A stretch of DNA of 64,000 bases from Paracoccus liaowanqingii (GTDB lineage Bacteria; Pseudomonadota; Alphaproteobacteria; Rhodobacterales; Rhodobacteraceae): the NCBI RefSeq assembly GCF_004683865.2, contig NZ_CP040761.1:62001-126000 (forward strand), given 5' to 3'. Each line of letters begins with the position of its first letter. The stretch's first letter is position 1. The translations under genes and the position numbers were made by a program. Positions 23,325 through 32,095 of the stretch are shown one piece after another. The notes beneath the pieces were generated by a model. It worked only from the letters and a program-made list of their open reading frames with translations. It was not told the origin of the DNA and searched no databases.

Positions 23325-25344
23325 GTTGCGCATCCTCGGGGGCGCGTTGCTCTTCGCCCTGATCGGCACCGGCTTTGCCTATGTCATCGCGACCGGGTTT
23401 CTCTCCTTCCGGTATGGGCTGAACGGGCAGTATCTGGACTGGACGCTGATTGCGCGCGAAAATCTCGCAATGCGCTACAAGGACCCACAGGCGTTTCAGA
23501 TCATTGGATTGATCTGGGGCGGCTTCATTATCCTGTCGCTGCTGTTCTCGGCCAAGGTTCTGACGGAAGGCTTGACCACGTTCGGGCGTGCCCATTGGCA
23601 AAGCCGGCGCGAGCTGAAAGCCAACACGTTTTTCCAAAAGCCCGGACGAGGTTTTGTCGTCGGGAAACTGGGATCTCCAACGGGACGGGGAAAATTTCTC
23701 TGCTCGGCCTCCTTTCCTCACTGTCTTCTGGTGGCCCCCACAGGCGCGGGTAAGGGTATCAGCTTCGTGATCCCGAACCTGTTGCTGTTCCAGGGCAGCG
23801 CCGTGGTCCTGGACGTGAAGGGCGAGAACTTCGAACTGACCAGCCGGCATCGGCGGTCCATGGGCGACAGGATCTGGCGCTTTGCGCCCCTCGATTGGGA
23901 CAAGCCGAGCCATCGGTATAATCCCCTCGACCGGATCAATGCCCTTCCCAATCCAGATCAGCGACAGATGGAAATCCGCCTGCTGGCCGAGCTGTTCCTG
24001 CAGACCGAGGACGACAGTGCCAAGGGCTTGCTGGACGGTGGTATCGACCTGTTCGTGGCCTGCGGTATCTTTGCGATGGAGCGGGGCACGCCGACCCTGG
24101 GCGAGATCTACCGTCTGGCGTCCGCCGGGGGCGACAAGCAGAAGCAGTATCTGTCCTATGCAGACAAGGTGCAAAGCCCTGCCGCGCGACTGATGTTCGA
24201 ACGGCTCGCATCCACCAATGACAAGACGTTGACGTCCTACCTGTCGCTGTTGATGACCTCGGGTCTCAGCCTGTGGTCGAACCCGGCAATTGACCGGGCG
24301 ACCGAGACGAGCGATTTCAGTTTCCACGATTTCCGCCGCACACCGCAGACTGCGTATTTCGTGGCACCGCCGCACGACAAAATCAGGGCGGTGGCACCTC
24401 TGGTCCGGCTGTTCTTCTCTGACCTGCTTTCCAGCCTGCACAGCCATCTGCCCGGCGCGGAGGAGCTATGGCCGGTGATGATCATGCTGGACGAGTTCGA
24501 CATGCTCGGCCGCATGCCGAGCGTGACCGACAGCATCAAGACGTTGCGCGCCTATGGCGGACACCTGGCAATCGTGACCCAGACCATCCCGGCGTTGGAC
24601 AAGATCTACGGGGAAGATACCCGGCTGTCGCTGCAAGGCGGGGCAGGTGTGAAGATCTATCTGGCCCCATCAGAGCAACGCACGAAATCGGAACTGTCCG
24701 CTGCGGTCGGCAAGACTACGCACCGGGTGACCTCGAAGTCAAAGACCATTGGGAAGGGTCCCTTCGCAGGGGTCAACGTTTCCGAACGAAGCGAAGATCG
24801 TGACCTGCTGACCGAAGACGAAGCAGGCCGGCTGCATGAGGACACGGTGATCATTCTTGCCAACGGTCAGCACCCGATCAAAGCCCGCCGGATCAAATAT
24901 TTTGACGACAGGGTGCTGAAACCCATCTTCCGGTCGCAGAAAGGCCAGCTGCCGGCGCCGGATCCGAAGGACGCGGAAATCCGTGACCTGCACGGTAACC
25001 TGGTTCGCGCGACCGCGCGAATTGATGACCTGTCGGAGCGTGTGCAATCACTCTCCCAACAGCGCAGCCGTATCCGGCCAGTCCTGCCCGAAGGCCTGCT
25101 TGGTCAAGGGTCGCAAAAATCGGACGAGGTAAAGCAATCCGAAGGTGCATTGGTTGCTGCAAAGGAAACCCGCAAAGAGCCACCGACCCTCAAGCGGATG
25201 CGGAAGGTGAATATGTCGATCCGACAAGAGGACATGATTGGGAGCGGCGATGACAATGTCCGTGCACTCAGCCGAGCGACTGGCGAAGTCGACCAGATCA
25301 CTGCCCAAGATGATAATGGCAGCACAATGGTAGCTGCCGAATAA
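23317..25344 (+). CDS. virD4: VirD4/TraG type IV coupling protein
   Basis: A 675-residue inner-membrane ATPase that links the relaxosome to the T4SS channel. Two N-terminal transmembrane helices (ILGGALLFALIGTGFAYVIA and IIGLIWGGFIILSLLF) precede the ATPase. Walker A is APTGAGKGISFVIP (about residues 139-152), the RecA-like Walker B segment is VMIMLDEFDMLGRMP, and VLDVKGENFELT is typical of VirD4. The last 100 residues are a charged, coiled-coil-like tail. GGGAGG sits before ATG 23317, which overlaps the relaxase stop, so the mob-virD4 genes form one operon. It ends at a strong bidirectional terminator. Confidence 0.92.
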   Translation: MNRLRILGGALLFALIGTGFAYVIATGFLSFRYGLNGQYLDWTLIARENLAMRYKDPQAFQIIGLIWGGFIILSLLFSAKVLTEGLTTFGRAHWQSRRELKANTFFQKPGRGFVVGKLGSPTGRGKFLCSASFPHCLLVAPTGAGKGISFVIPNLLLFQGSAVVLDVKGENFELTSRHRRSMGDRIWRFAPLDWDKPSHRYNPLDRINALPNPDQRQMEIRLLAELFLQTEDDSAKGLLDGGIDLFVACGIFAMERGTPTLGEIYRLASAGGDKQKQYLSYADKVQSPAARLMFERLASTNDKTLTSYLSLLMTSGLSLWSNPAIDRATETSDFSFHDFRRTPQTAYFVAPPHDKIRAVAPLVRLFFSDLLSSLHSHLPGAEELWPVMIMLDEFDMLGRMPSVTDSIKTLRAYGGHLAIVTQTIPALDKIYGEDTRLSLQGGAGVKIYLAPSEQRTKSELSAAVGKTTHRVTSKSKTIGKGPFAGVNVSERSEDRDLLTEDEAGRLHEDTVIILANGQHPIKARRIKYFDDRVLKPIFRSQKGQLPAPDPKDAEIRDLHGNLVRATARIDDLSERVQSLSQQRSRIRPVLPEGLLGQGSQKSDEVKQSEGALVAAKETRKEPPTLKRMRKVNMSIRQEDMIGSGDDNVRALSRATGEVDQITAQDDNGSTMVAAE

Positions 25345-25372
25345 AAAAAGGCGGCCGAAAGGCCGCCTTTTT
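25345..25372. terminator. Bidirectional rho-independent terminator
   Basis: Stem GGCGGCC-GAAA-GGCCGCC flanked by A5 on one side and T5 on the other, so it works in both directions. It lies between the converging coupling-protein and H-NS-like genes. Confidence 0.92.
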
Positions 25373-25389
25373 ACTCACCGTCGATCCGA

Positions 25390-25704
25390 TTACTTGATCA
25401 GCAGATCGTCGAGGTTGCCACCGGCATCCAGATGACCCTTCACCCAAAGTGGTTGACGCCCGCGGCCCGTCCAGGTCGCAGAGGCATCCTCTGGGTTGGC
25501 ATATTTGGCCGCGACGGACGATTTGACAGATTTGCTGGCCCCAAGCAGCTCCTTCAACGAATAGCCATGCTCTTCAGCAGCCTGTTGAACCGCCGCCTTG
25601 GCTTTGTCTTTCTGCTTTGTCTCATAACCGTCGATCTGCCGACCAACCGTCTTGTGCAGGTCCCGAAGTTCCTTGAGCGACATGTTCTCGAGATCAATAC
25701 TCAT
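25390..25704 (-). CDS. H-NS family nucleoid-associated protein
   Basis: A 104-residue H-NS/HvrA-type protein. An N-terminal dimerisation coiled coil (LKELRDLHKTVGRQIDGYET) is followed by a linker and the C-terminal DNA-binding motif ATWTGRGRQPLWV with the GRGR/P minor-groove loop. Plasmid-borne H-NS proteins silence newly acquired AT-rich DNA and can repress tra genes. AAGGAA lies seven bases before ATG 25704; a longer frame to 25737 lacks coding character. It is the last gene on the virB strand, 62 bases past virB6, and ends at the shared terminator. Confidence 0.88.
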   Translation of the reverse strand: MSIDLENMSLKELRDLHKTVGRQIDGYETKQKDKAKAAVQQAAEEHGYSLKELLGASKSVKSSVAAKYANPEDASATWTGRGRQPLWVKGHLDAGGNLDDLLIK

Positions 25705-25766
25705 GTGAGTTCCTTTTGATAAAATAAGGACAGCCAAGGCTGCCCTTCTGTCTTTCGCTAATGCGA

Positions 25767-26852
25767 TTATTTCTTTCCAAGCATTCGGGCTTTGTCTTGC
25801 ATCCTATTTATAGACTCCGCAACCCCTGTCGAAGCCTGAAAAACTGTTGGATGGGCGGCGAACGCCTGACCGGCCCGACCAACAGCATTCTCACCGCGAC
25901 GGGTTTGCCCTGGCGCGGAGGCGATAGCCGAGCCTGCAGAGCCAATAGTTTTACCTGTCGATATAGCCCCCTTGCCGGCATTCATGACGCTTCTCCCCTG
26001 CCCCATGAATTTGTTGCCCGCAACGACAACGCCGAGCAATTGCAGGTTTCCCGAAACACTTCCTACGATCATCGGCAAGAAACCAATACAAAGCAAAATC
26101 AGGATCATCAGAACCATGAACGGGAGAAAGTCCCCAATGCTTGCATAACCGGATGTACCGATACGATTGATCAAGTCATTACCCATGGAAATCATGATCG
26201 AGAAAATCGATGCGATGAAGATGGGATAAAGAGACCAACTGATGCAGGCGGACAGCCAACGTTCAAAAAAGCTTTTGGTTGCCTCGAATAATGTCAGAGC
26301 AATCATGATCGGGGCGAGGCCCAAGAGCACGGTGATGACGACCTTGGGAAAAAGGATCATCAATGCGGATGCCGCCGAGATAAAACCCATGAGGACCAGA
26401 CAAATCCCGGACACGATGCCTGTCACGAACCAGCCGCCCATTTCAGCTGCAATATTCGTCGCCGCCTCTGCAAATTGATCCATCATGCGATCAATAGCGG
26501 CCGCAAACCCGTCGGTAATGGTGGCCCCGCTGAGGCCATTTCCACTCGATGCAAGTATGCCCCCGGCGACCGCCTCAATTGCGGCCAGGATCCCGTTCGC
26601 GACGGTCCAGAACTGATTCCAATTCCAGGCAAATATCCCAATCAGTGACAGCTTGATCACCAGGCTGAGACATTGGACCCACGCCATGGGCCGCAGCTGC
26701 ACCATCATATTGACGCCGACCAAAGCGACCGCGAGAACCGCCATGTACCCGACAAGGGTTCCAGACGCTTCGACAAGTCCCAGAAAAGTTGATCTGGCGG
26801 CATTCTCCAGAAACCTTTCTGCTGACTCTATGATCGGTTGAACAGCTGGCAT
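25767..26852 (-). CDS. virB6: VirB6, T4SS inner-membrane channel subunit
   Basis: A 361-residue polytopic protein with an N-terminal periplasmic stretch, then five to six transmembrane segments (for example YMAVLAVALVGVNMMV, VVITVLLGLAPIMIALTLFE, FMVLMILILLCIGFLPMIV) and a polar glycine/serine-rich tail. This is the TrbL/VirB6 plan; the segment FFERWLSACISWSLYP is typical of the family. It forms part of the inner-membrane core of the conjugation channel. It is the last core gene of the leftward virB operon, 2 bases after an uncharacterised gene. Confidence 0.85.
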   Translation of the reverse strand: MPAVQPIIESAERFLENAARSTFLGLVEASGTLVGYMAVLAVALVGVNMMVQLRPMAWVQCLSLVIKLSLIGIFAWNWNQFWTVANGILAAIEAVAGGILASSGNGLSGATITDGFAAAIDRMMDQFAEAATNIAAEMGGWFVTGIVSGICLVLMGFISAASALMILFPKVVITVLLGLAPIMIALTLFEATKSFFERWLSACISWSLYPIFIASIFSIMISMGNDLINRIGTSGYASIGDFLPFMVLMILILLCIGFLPMIVGSVSGNLQLLGVVVAGNKFMGQGRSVMNAGKGAISTGKTIGSAGSAIASAPGQTRRGENAVGRAGQAFAAHPTVFQASTGVAESINRMQDKARMLGKK

Positions 26853-26853
26853 G

Positions 26854-27441
26854 TCAGCGACCTCGCCATGCCTTGCAGGTATCGATGGACGCTTTCAGGT
26901 TTCTGCGCACCAGGCGGCTGACTTCATCTCGCATGACAGGGATTTCGTCCAAACCCCGACTTGCAACCAGCCGTTGATATGAGGCGTCGGCTTCGTCCCA
27001 TGATGGATACTCAACTTCGCATGGGCAGCTGTTTGTCTGGACGATATTTTCGTATCTGAAATTGTCGTAGAGAGCTTTCAGCAAAAGGACTTGCTGCGCG
27101 TTTTCTGGTGGGACGTTGGCCGCCCAAGTCGGTTCCTCAGGCTTGACGCATCCGTGTCGTGTCAGGTTTTGGCCCGGCGCAGCTTCAGCCAGATCGGGCG
27201 TGGTGAAGTCCATGAAGTTGCGATCTGCCCGGGACACAGGCGCGTCCATCTGGATCTCTGTCATTTGTGTGTCGGACATTCCGTTGGTGGCAGCCAGCAT
27301 CGAGTCCCTTTCCGTTTGGGTCAAAGACGATGGTTCTGCGCGCGACGGGGAGCCGCCATAATAAAGAACCCCTGCACCGCCGATGATCGTGGCAAGGATT
27401 ACTGTTGCCGCGCCTGCCAAGGCTGAGTTGCGATCAATCAT
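26854..27441 (-). CDS. T4SS operon protein of unknown function (195 aa), membrane-anchored
   Basis: A 195-residue protein with one N-terminal transmembrane helix (LAGAATVILATIIGGAGVLYYGG) and a soluble, probably periplasmic domain with cysteines in RHGCVKP, NSCPCEVEYPSWDEA and DTCKAW, so disulphides are likely. It lies between virB11 and virB6 with overlapping or touching codons, so it belongs to the transfer operon, but no known VirB family is recognised. The start at 27441 overlaps the virB11 stop; an in-frame ATG at 27456 is the alternative. Confidence 0.7.
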   Translation of the reverse strand: MIDRNSALAGAATVILATIIGGAGVLYYGGSPSRAEPSSLTQTERDSMLAATNGMSDTQMTEIQMDAPVSRADRNFMDFTTPDLAEAAPGQNLTRHGCVKPEEPTWAANVPPENAQQVLLLKALYDNFRYENIVQTNSCPCEVEYPSWDEADASYQRLVASRGLDEIPVMRDEVSRLVRRNLKASIDTCKAWRGR

Positions 27442-28444
27442 GGTTTTGCTCTCCATTGTCCCCGCTCTCGGGGATGTAAAATTCCAGCACGCCCCGATCG
27501 CCGCCGGCGCGGCCGGTCTGGATCACCACGTCGATCGAACTGCCGATGTAGCGCAGCGTGTCGGTGTAGGTCAGCGGCAGCTCTGATTTCAGCGCCATGA
27601 TGGCCAGTTTCGACAAGGCCAGCCTCGGGGTTTCCGCATGGATCGTGGTCATCGATCCGCCGTGGCCGGTATTGATCGCTTCGATAAAGGTCATGGCCTC
27701 CTTGCCGCGAACCTCGCCCACGATCAGCCGGTCGGGCCGCATCCGCAGACAAGAGGTTAACAGGATGTCCGGTGTCCTGGTCCGGCTGTCGCGATCCGCG
27801 ATCAGCGTCACCACGTTGGGCTGTGTCGGGACCAGCTCGGAGGCGTCCTCGATGGTGATCATCCGTTCGCTGTCGCTGACATAGGACAGCATCTTGCGGG
27901 CGAAGACCGTCTTGCCGCTGTCGGTCGCACCCGCGATCAGGGCGTTCATCTTGTGGCCGACGATGAACGCCATGGCCGCGTCAATATCCCCGGAGGCCGT
28001 CAAGTGTTTGAGTTCGCGTTTGGCCTCTGCGCGGGCCTTGTCCACCGAGTATTCCTGACCATGCAGGTATTTCACCTTGATCTGGTCGAGAGGCAGAGAC
28101 GAGAAGAACCGCATCGAGATGGCCGCACCCGACAGCACCGCAGGTTCTGCCACGACCTGCGCGCGGATCGGACGGCCCCGGTAATCCACGGAGGTCGAGA
28201 TGATCGGGGCGTCCCTGCCCAGGGTCAGCTTGCCCGCACTGGCAATGATCCGGCCGAGGTCGGTGACCTCCTGCCGGTTCATCGGGTGGCGGGCTTCCAG
28301 CTTCATCGCCGGATCACCATGTTCCAGCGACCAGATGCGGCCGTCCGGGTTGATGGCGATTTCCACCAGGGCGGGGCTGTCGATGACAGCCCCGATCCGG
28401 GCCAGGGCTTCGTCCAGATAGCTGCCATGGGTCATGTCGTTCAT
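27434..28444 (-). CDS. virB11: VirB11, T4SS traffic ATPase
   Basis: A 336-residue hexameric ATPase of the PulE/VirB11 family. Walker A is IAGATDSGKTVFARKML, the Asp box is RMITIEDASELVP, Walker B is RLIVGEVRGKEAMTF, and the His box is GHGGSMTTIHAETP. It powers pilus assembly and DNA transfer with VirB4 and VirD4. It starts 2 bases after the virB10 stop. Confidence 0.93.
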   Translation of the reverse strand: MNDMTHGSYLDEALARIGAVIDSPALVEIAINPDGRIWSLEHGDPAMKLEARHPMNRQEVTDLGRIIASAGKLTLGRDAPIISTSVDYRGRPIRAQVVAEPAVLSGAAISMRFFSSLPLDQIKVKYLHGQEYSVDKARAEAKRELKHLTASGDIDAAMAFIVGHKMNALIAGATDSGKTVFARKMLSYVSDSERMITIEDASELVPTQPNVVTLIADRDSRTRTPDILLTSCLRMRPDRLIVGEVRGKEAMTFIEAINTGHGGSMTTIHAETPRLALSKLAIMALKSELPLTYTDTLRYIGSSIDVVIQTGRAGGDRGVLEFYIPESGDNGEQNHD

Positions 28445-28446
28445 GA

Positions 28447-29886
28447 TCAGAATATCTCCAGATCGCGGTCCACCATGACGGTGATCCGGGTGCCCTGGGC
28501 CACACTGATGGTCGGCGGCATCGACACATACTTGCCGATGGCCGAGTTGGTCGCGCCGCTGAGGGCGTCTGTCACGCCGGATGCCAAATCATTGGACCCG
28601 CCCGTGGAAATGGTCACGCCGCCGTCGCTGCTGTTATCTTGCAGGGCCGAGGGGATGGCCGAGATCGTGGAGATCAGCGCCGCCGCCCCGAAGCGGCGGA
28701 CAAAGTGGTTGTTGACCCTGCCGGTGGTCCCGGAGCGGCCCAGAGCATCGCCGCCGAACGAGCTGATCTGCACCGACTGGTCGTCGGGCATGATGATGCG
28801 TTCCCAAGCCACCAGAAGCCGGTTTTGACCGGTGTTTACATCGGCGGAGTAGCTGCCGATCAGGCGCGAGCCACGCGGGATCAGGATGCGCGAGCTGTCA
28901 TAGGCGACCACATCGGTGGTCACCAAGCCGCGGATCGGACCTTCCAGCGTCGAGTCGATGGCGGTTTCCAGCACCGCCTGAATCATCGTGCCCTGCGTGA
29001 CGGTGTTGGACGGATTGACGATGATTTCCGCGCGCTGCACCTGAACCGGACGACCGGCATCGCGCACGAACTGCGCGTCACTGCTCAGCCGTGCTGCCTG
29101 CTGTGCAGCTGCCCCGTCACCCAGACCCGCCTCTCCCGCGCCAGCACCCGCCGCGCCACCGCCACCCCCGCCAAGTGCGACCATGGACGATTGCCGCCGC
29201 GCCTGTTCCAACTGCGCGGCCTCATCCGCCGATTGCCGGCGCTGCGTCAACAGATCGTCATTGCTGCCTGGCATCACGCTTTGCCCGCTTTGCAGGCGCA
29301 TCATGTCCATCTGGTTGTTCAGCCCGGCGATTTGCAGGTCACGGCTGCTCAACGCATCCCGCAGTTCCTGTTCGCGGGACTGCGCCTCCTCGCGCAGCTG
29401 TTCCAACTCACCGCGCATCTGCTCGAGAGCTTCGGTATCCACGATAGGTTCGGCTACGCCCTCCTCTGCCGGAGCATCCGACAGACGGTCGATCTGGTCT
29501 TGCAGCCCGCGGATCAGGTTAGCCAACTCGGAATCCTCGTTGCCCTCGGAACCCTCGTTGACCGGGGCAGGCGCAGGGGTGGTGTCCGGCGCAGCCACCA
29601 GCACCGGTTCCGGGGCGGCGCCGGGAGCCAGACGCGGCGCGCTGTCCAGATCGCCAAAGCCGCTGCCTTCGCGCTGAAACTCGCTGGCCCTGCTGACATC
29701 GAGGTCCGCCGCACCTTCCGGCTGAGAGTAGACATAGACCAACCCGGCAATCAGCGCCCCGCCGCAGAGCAACCCGGTCATCCTGGCGGCATTTGCGGCA
29801 GGACGCGCCTTCTGCGCTGCCTTGGGGTCCGATTTTTCCAACCCCGACAGACGCTCGCGCAGGTCGATGCTGTCCTGATCGCTCAC
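28447..29886 (-). CDS. virB10: VirB10, T4SS core complex scaffold
   Basis: A 479-residue TrbI/VirB10 protein. A cytoplasmic N-terminus precedes one transmembrane helix (GLLCGGALIAGLVYVYS), then a proline-rich and coiled-coil periplasmic region (EALEQMRGELEQLREEAQSR). The C-terminal beta-barrel domain (GTMIQAVLETAIDSTLEGPI, then ILIPRGSRLIGSY) forms the outer-membrane cap. It spans both membranes and senses VirB11/VirD4 ATP use. Its start overlaps the virB9 stop. Confidence 0.93.
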   Translation of the reverse strand: MSDQDSIDLRERLSGLEKSDPKAAQKARPAANAARMTGLLCGGALIAGLVYVYSQPEGAADLDVSRASEFQREGSGFGDLDSAPRLAPGAAPEPVLVAAPDTTPAPAPVNEGSEGNEDSELANLIRGLQDQIDRLSDAPAEEGVAEPIVDTEALEQMRGELEQLREEAQSREQELRDALSSRDLQIAGLNNQMDMMRLQSGQSVMPGSNDDLLTQRRQSADEAAQLEQARRQSSMVALGGGGGGAAGAGAGEAGLGDGAAAQQAARLSSDAQFVRDAGRPVQVQRAEIIVNPSNTVTQGTMIQAVLETAIDSTLEGPIRGLVTTDVVAYDSSRILIPRGSRLIGSYSADVNTGQNRLLVAWERIIMPDDQSVQISSFGGDALGRSGTTGRVNNHFVRRFGAAALISTISAIPSALQDNSSDGGVTISTGGSNDLASGVTDALSGATNSAIGKYVSMPPTISVAQGTRITVMVDRDLEIF

Positions 29887-30596
29887 TGCACCAACCTCAC
29901 GGCTTTCATCATCCCTACGGTGGATTCAACCGAACCCAAGCGCAGCATCCAGAACGGGCTGGTGCCCGTCACCCGCACCACGCCGTCGGGCAGGGTCTGG
30001 GAATTGACGGTGACTTCCTGACCCGCCGTGACCTTGAAGATCGCCGGCAATTCGCCGTTGCGGCGGAATGCGAAGTAGGTGAAGGCCCCATCATCCCAGA
30101 CTTCCGTGGGCGTAGTGCCGTTCACGATGCTGCCGCCGTAATCATGATTGAGAGGCCCGCGGGCCACGTGGCGGTTGGCGGGTGTAGTGCCGCCCGAGCC
30201 GTGCGGATAGGTGAAGCGGACCACCGAGAACTGCGCTGAGGCGGACTCAGAGACTTCGAAGTAATATTGCCGCTTGTTGGTATAGACATTGATGTTCGTG
30301 GCCGCCCCGCTGGTGGTGGGCTTCATCACGAAGGCGCTGCCGCCCGGCACCGCATCGAAGTTGAAGCTGACGGTATCGCCTGCGACAACAGAGGTGATCT
30401 GTTCATCGGGGCCGAACTCCACAGACGTCACCCGGCCAACCTGCGTCTGGACCCGGTAGACCTGTCCATCGACCCATTGGGCATAACGCACGCGAGCATC
30501 GAGATTGCCCGCCCGGGGGGTGACTTCGGCCAAGGCGACCGAGGCCCCCATGCAGACCGCGCACAAGGCCACGGCAAAACGAATGCCCCGCATCAC
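29883..30596 (-). CDS. virB9: VirB9, T4SS outer-membrane complex subunit
   Basis: A 237-residue TrbG/VirB9 protein with a signal peptide (IRFAVALCAVCMGASVALA). The N-terminal domain has RVRYAQWVDGQVYRVQTQVG and the C-terminal domain has WDDGAFTYFAFRRNGELPAI and a late VRVTGTSPFWMLRLG. It forms the outer-membrane ring with VirB7 and VirB10. It overlaps both neighbours by ATGA junctions. Confidence 0.92.
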   Translation of the reverse strand: MMRGIRFAVALCAVCMGASVALAEVTPRAGNLDARVRYAQWVDGQVYRVQTQVGRVTSVEFGPDEQITSVVAGDTVSFNFDAVPGGSAFVMKPTTSGAATNINVYTNKRQYYFEVSESASAQFSVVRFTYPHGSGGTTPANRHVARGPLNHDYGGSIVNGTTPTEVWDDGAFTYFAFRRNGELPAIFKVTAGQEVTVNSQTLPDGVVRVTGTSPFWMLRLGSVESTVGMMKAVRLVQ

Positions 30597-31303
30597 TGGA
30601 CCTCCAACCTGTCAGAGGTGATTGCGTATTCGTAGACGGAGAACCCGAACGGGTTGGTCCAGACCTCTTCCAGCGACCGGGCCTCGCTGGTGTCGTAGCG
30701 GAACGCCAGGGTGACGGTGAACAGCCCCTGGGTCTCCCCGGCATCGTCTTGCAGCCGCTTGCGCAGCCGCACCTGTGCCCGGTCATTGGTGATCAGCGTG
30801 ACCGAGAGGACCTCCACATCCATGCGGGCGCGCGGCCCGTATTTGCGCTGCGGATAATCCGGGTTCTCCGAGGCCCAGAGGCTGCGCATGGAGTGCAGGG
30901 CTACCCCAGAGGACCGGGTCAGCACCGAGCGAACCCGCAGATCGTTGTCGAGCATGCTGTAGGTTTCCCGGTCGCGGACATAGGCATGGACCAGCGACTG
31001 GACGACCGCATCGCGGTTGCTGACGGAGATCGTTTCCAGATTGACCATCGGCAGGGCCATGCCGCTGCTCGGATCGAACGGCACCAGGACCGGGGCCGGG
31101 GACTCGAAGCTGGCCGCGATCACCGCCGCCATGATGCAGCCGACAGCGCCGAAGCCCCAACCCGCCATCCCGAACTTCTGCCAGAAGGCCCCGCGCCGGC
31201 GCTCGCCGTAGATCAGCTCTTCCTCGGTTTCGCTGACCCTCCGGGGGGCCGCGGTGGCGGCGTGTGCCCTCTTCCTCGCCAAATTGAACATCGGTAACCT
31301 CAT
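30593..31303 (-). CDS. virB8: VirB8, T4SS inner-membrane assembly factor
   Basis: A 236-residue bitopic protein with a short cytoplasmic N-terminus, one transmembrane helix (GMAGWGFGAVGCIMAAVIAA) and a periplasmic NTF2-like domain ending in WTNPFGFSVYEYAIT, the conserved VirB8 C-terminal motif. It nucleates the inner-membrane complex. Overlaps virB5 and virB9. ATG 31291 (MFNLARK) is a possible shorter start. Confidence 0.92.
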   Translation of the reverse strand: MRLPMFNLARKRAHAATAAPRRVSETEEELIYGERRRGAFWQKFGMAGWGFGAVGCIMAAVIAASFESPAPVLVPFDPSSGMALPMVNLETISVSNRDAVVQSLVHAYVRDRETYSMLDNDLRVRSVLTRSSGVALHSMRSLWASENPDYPQRKYGPRARMDVEVLSVTLITNDRAQVRLRKRLQDDAGETQGLFTVTLAFRYDTSEARSLEEVWTNPFGFSVYEYAITSDRLEVQ

Positions 31304-32094
31304 TGCAAATCCGGCATGGTAAAATCGAGCATCTGCTGCTCCTGCGCCCAGGCACTGGCCTGCGACACGTCCGACATGCCCATCCCGTAGCTCTGGATGG
31401 CGAGCAGCTGGTTGTTCCTGATCAACTCGCTGACCGCCTCGCCCATCATCCGGGTGTTCAGATCGATGGCCGCCTTGATGCCGGTCTGCTCAGGGATTTC
31501 TCCCACCAGACTGTCGAGGCGTTGCAGGCTGACCGCGGTTTCCCGCTGCGCGGTGTCGGCCGAGGCCGCCACCAGCGCCCCGGTCGTGGCTTGGGACGCC
31601 GCGCGCCTCTCGGCCACGGTGCCCTCCCGGCCCATGTCTTCGACCCGGGCCGGATCGAGCCCCGCGCCGATCATCGTCGATTGCGCGGCGGCCTGGATTT
31701 GCGCACGGTAGCCTGAAGACAAGCCCGACCAGTCGCCCGAGGATGCCGAACTGGCCGCTTGCAGAATGCTGGTCATCTTTGGATCAAGAACCGCGTCCAG
31801 CCCGCCGCCCATCAGCAGCCCTTGAATGTCGGCACCGCCCGTCAGGACGGCATAGATCTGCTGCAGTTCTGCAGTCTGTGATTGCAGCTCTGCCAACTGC
31901 TCGACGAGCTGGTCCAGCATATCGGTCTGGATGCCATAATCCTCCAGCATCCGCCGGATCTGGGTGATCTGCTGGGCGATGGATTGGGTGTCCACGGTCG
32001 GCACCCCCTGCGCCGTGACCGGCGTGGGCACTGCCAGCGTCAGAGACAGGCACAAGCCCGCGCCGGCGATCAGTCCATTGGCTGCGTTCCGCAT
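31300..32094 (-). CDS. virB5: VirB5, T4SS minor pilin
   Basis: A 264-residue secreted protein with a signal peptide (LIAGAGLCLSLTLAVPTPVTAQG), then long amphipathic helices (IAQQITQIRRMLEDYGIQTD, QLVEQLAELQSQTAELQQIY), as in TrbJ/VirB5 pilus-tip proteins. The mature N-terminus (AQGVPTVDTQS) and the C-terminus (ASAWAQEQQMLDFTMPDL) closely resemble those of the next gene upstream, a lytic transglycosylase hybrid. It ends overlapping virB8. Confidence 0.85.
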   Translation of the reverse strand: MRNAANGLIAGAGLCLSLTLAVPTPVTAQGVPTVDTQSIAQQITQIRRMLEDYGIQTDMLDQLVEQLAELQSQTAELQQIYAVLTGGADIQGLLMGGGLDAVLDPKMTSILQAASSASSGDWSGLSSGYRAQIQAAAQSTMIGAGLDPARVEDMGREGTVAERRAASQATTGALVAASADTAQRETAVSLQRLDSLVGEIPEQTGIKAAIDLNTRMMGEAVSELIRNNQLLAIQSYGMGMSDVSQASAWAQEQQMLDFTMPDLQ

Positions 32095-32095
32095 C

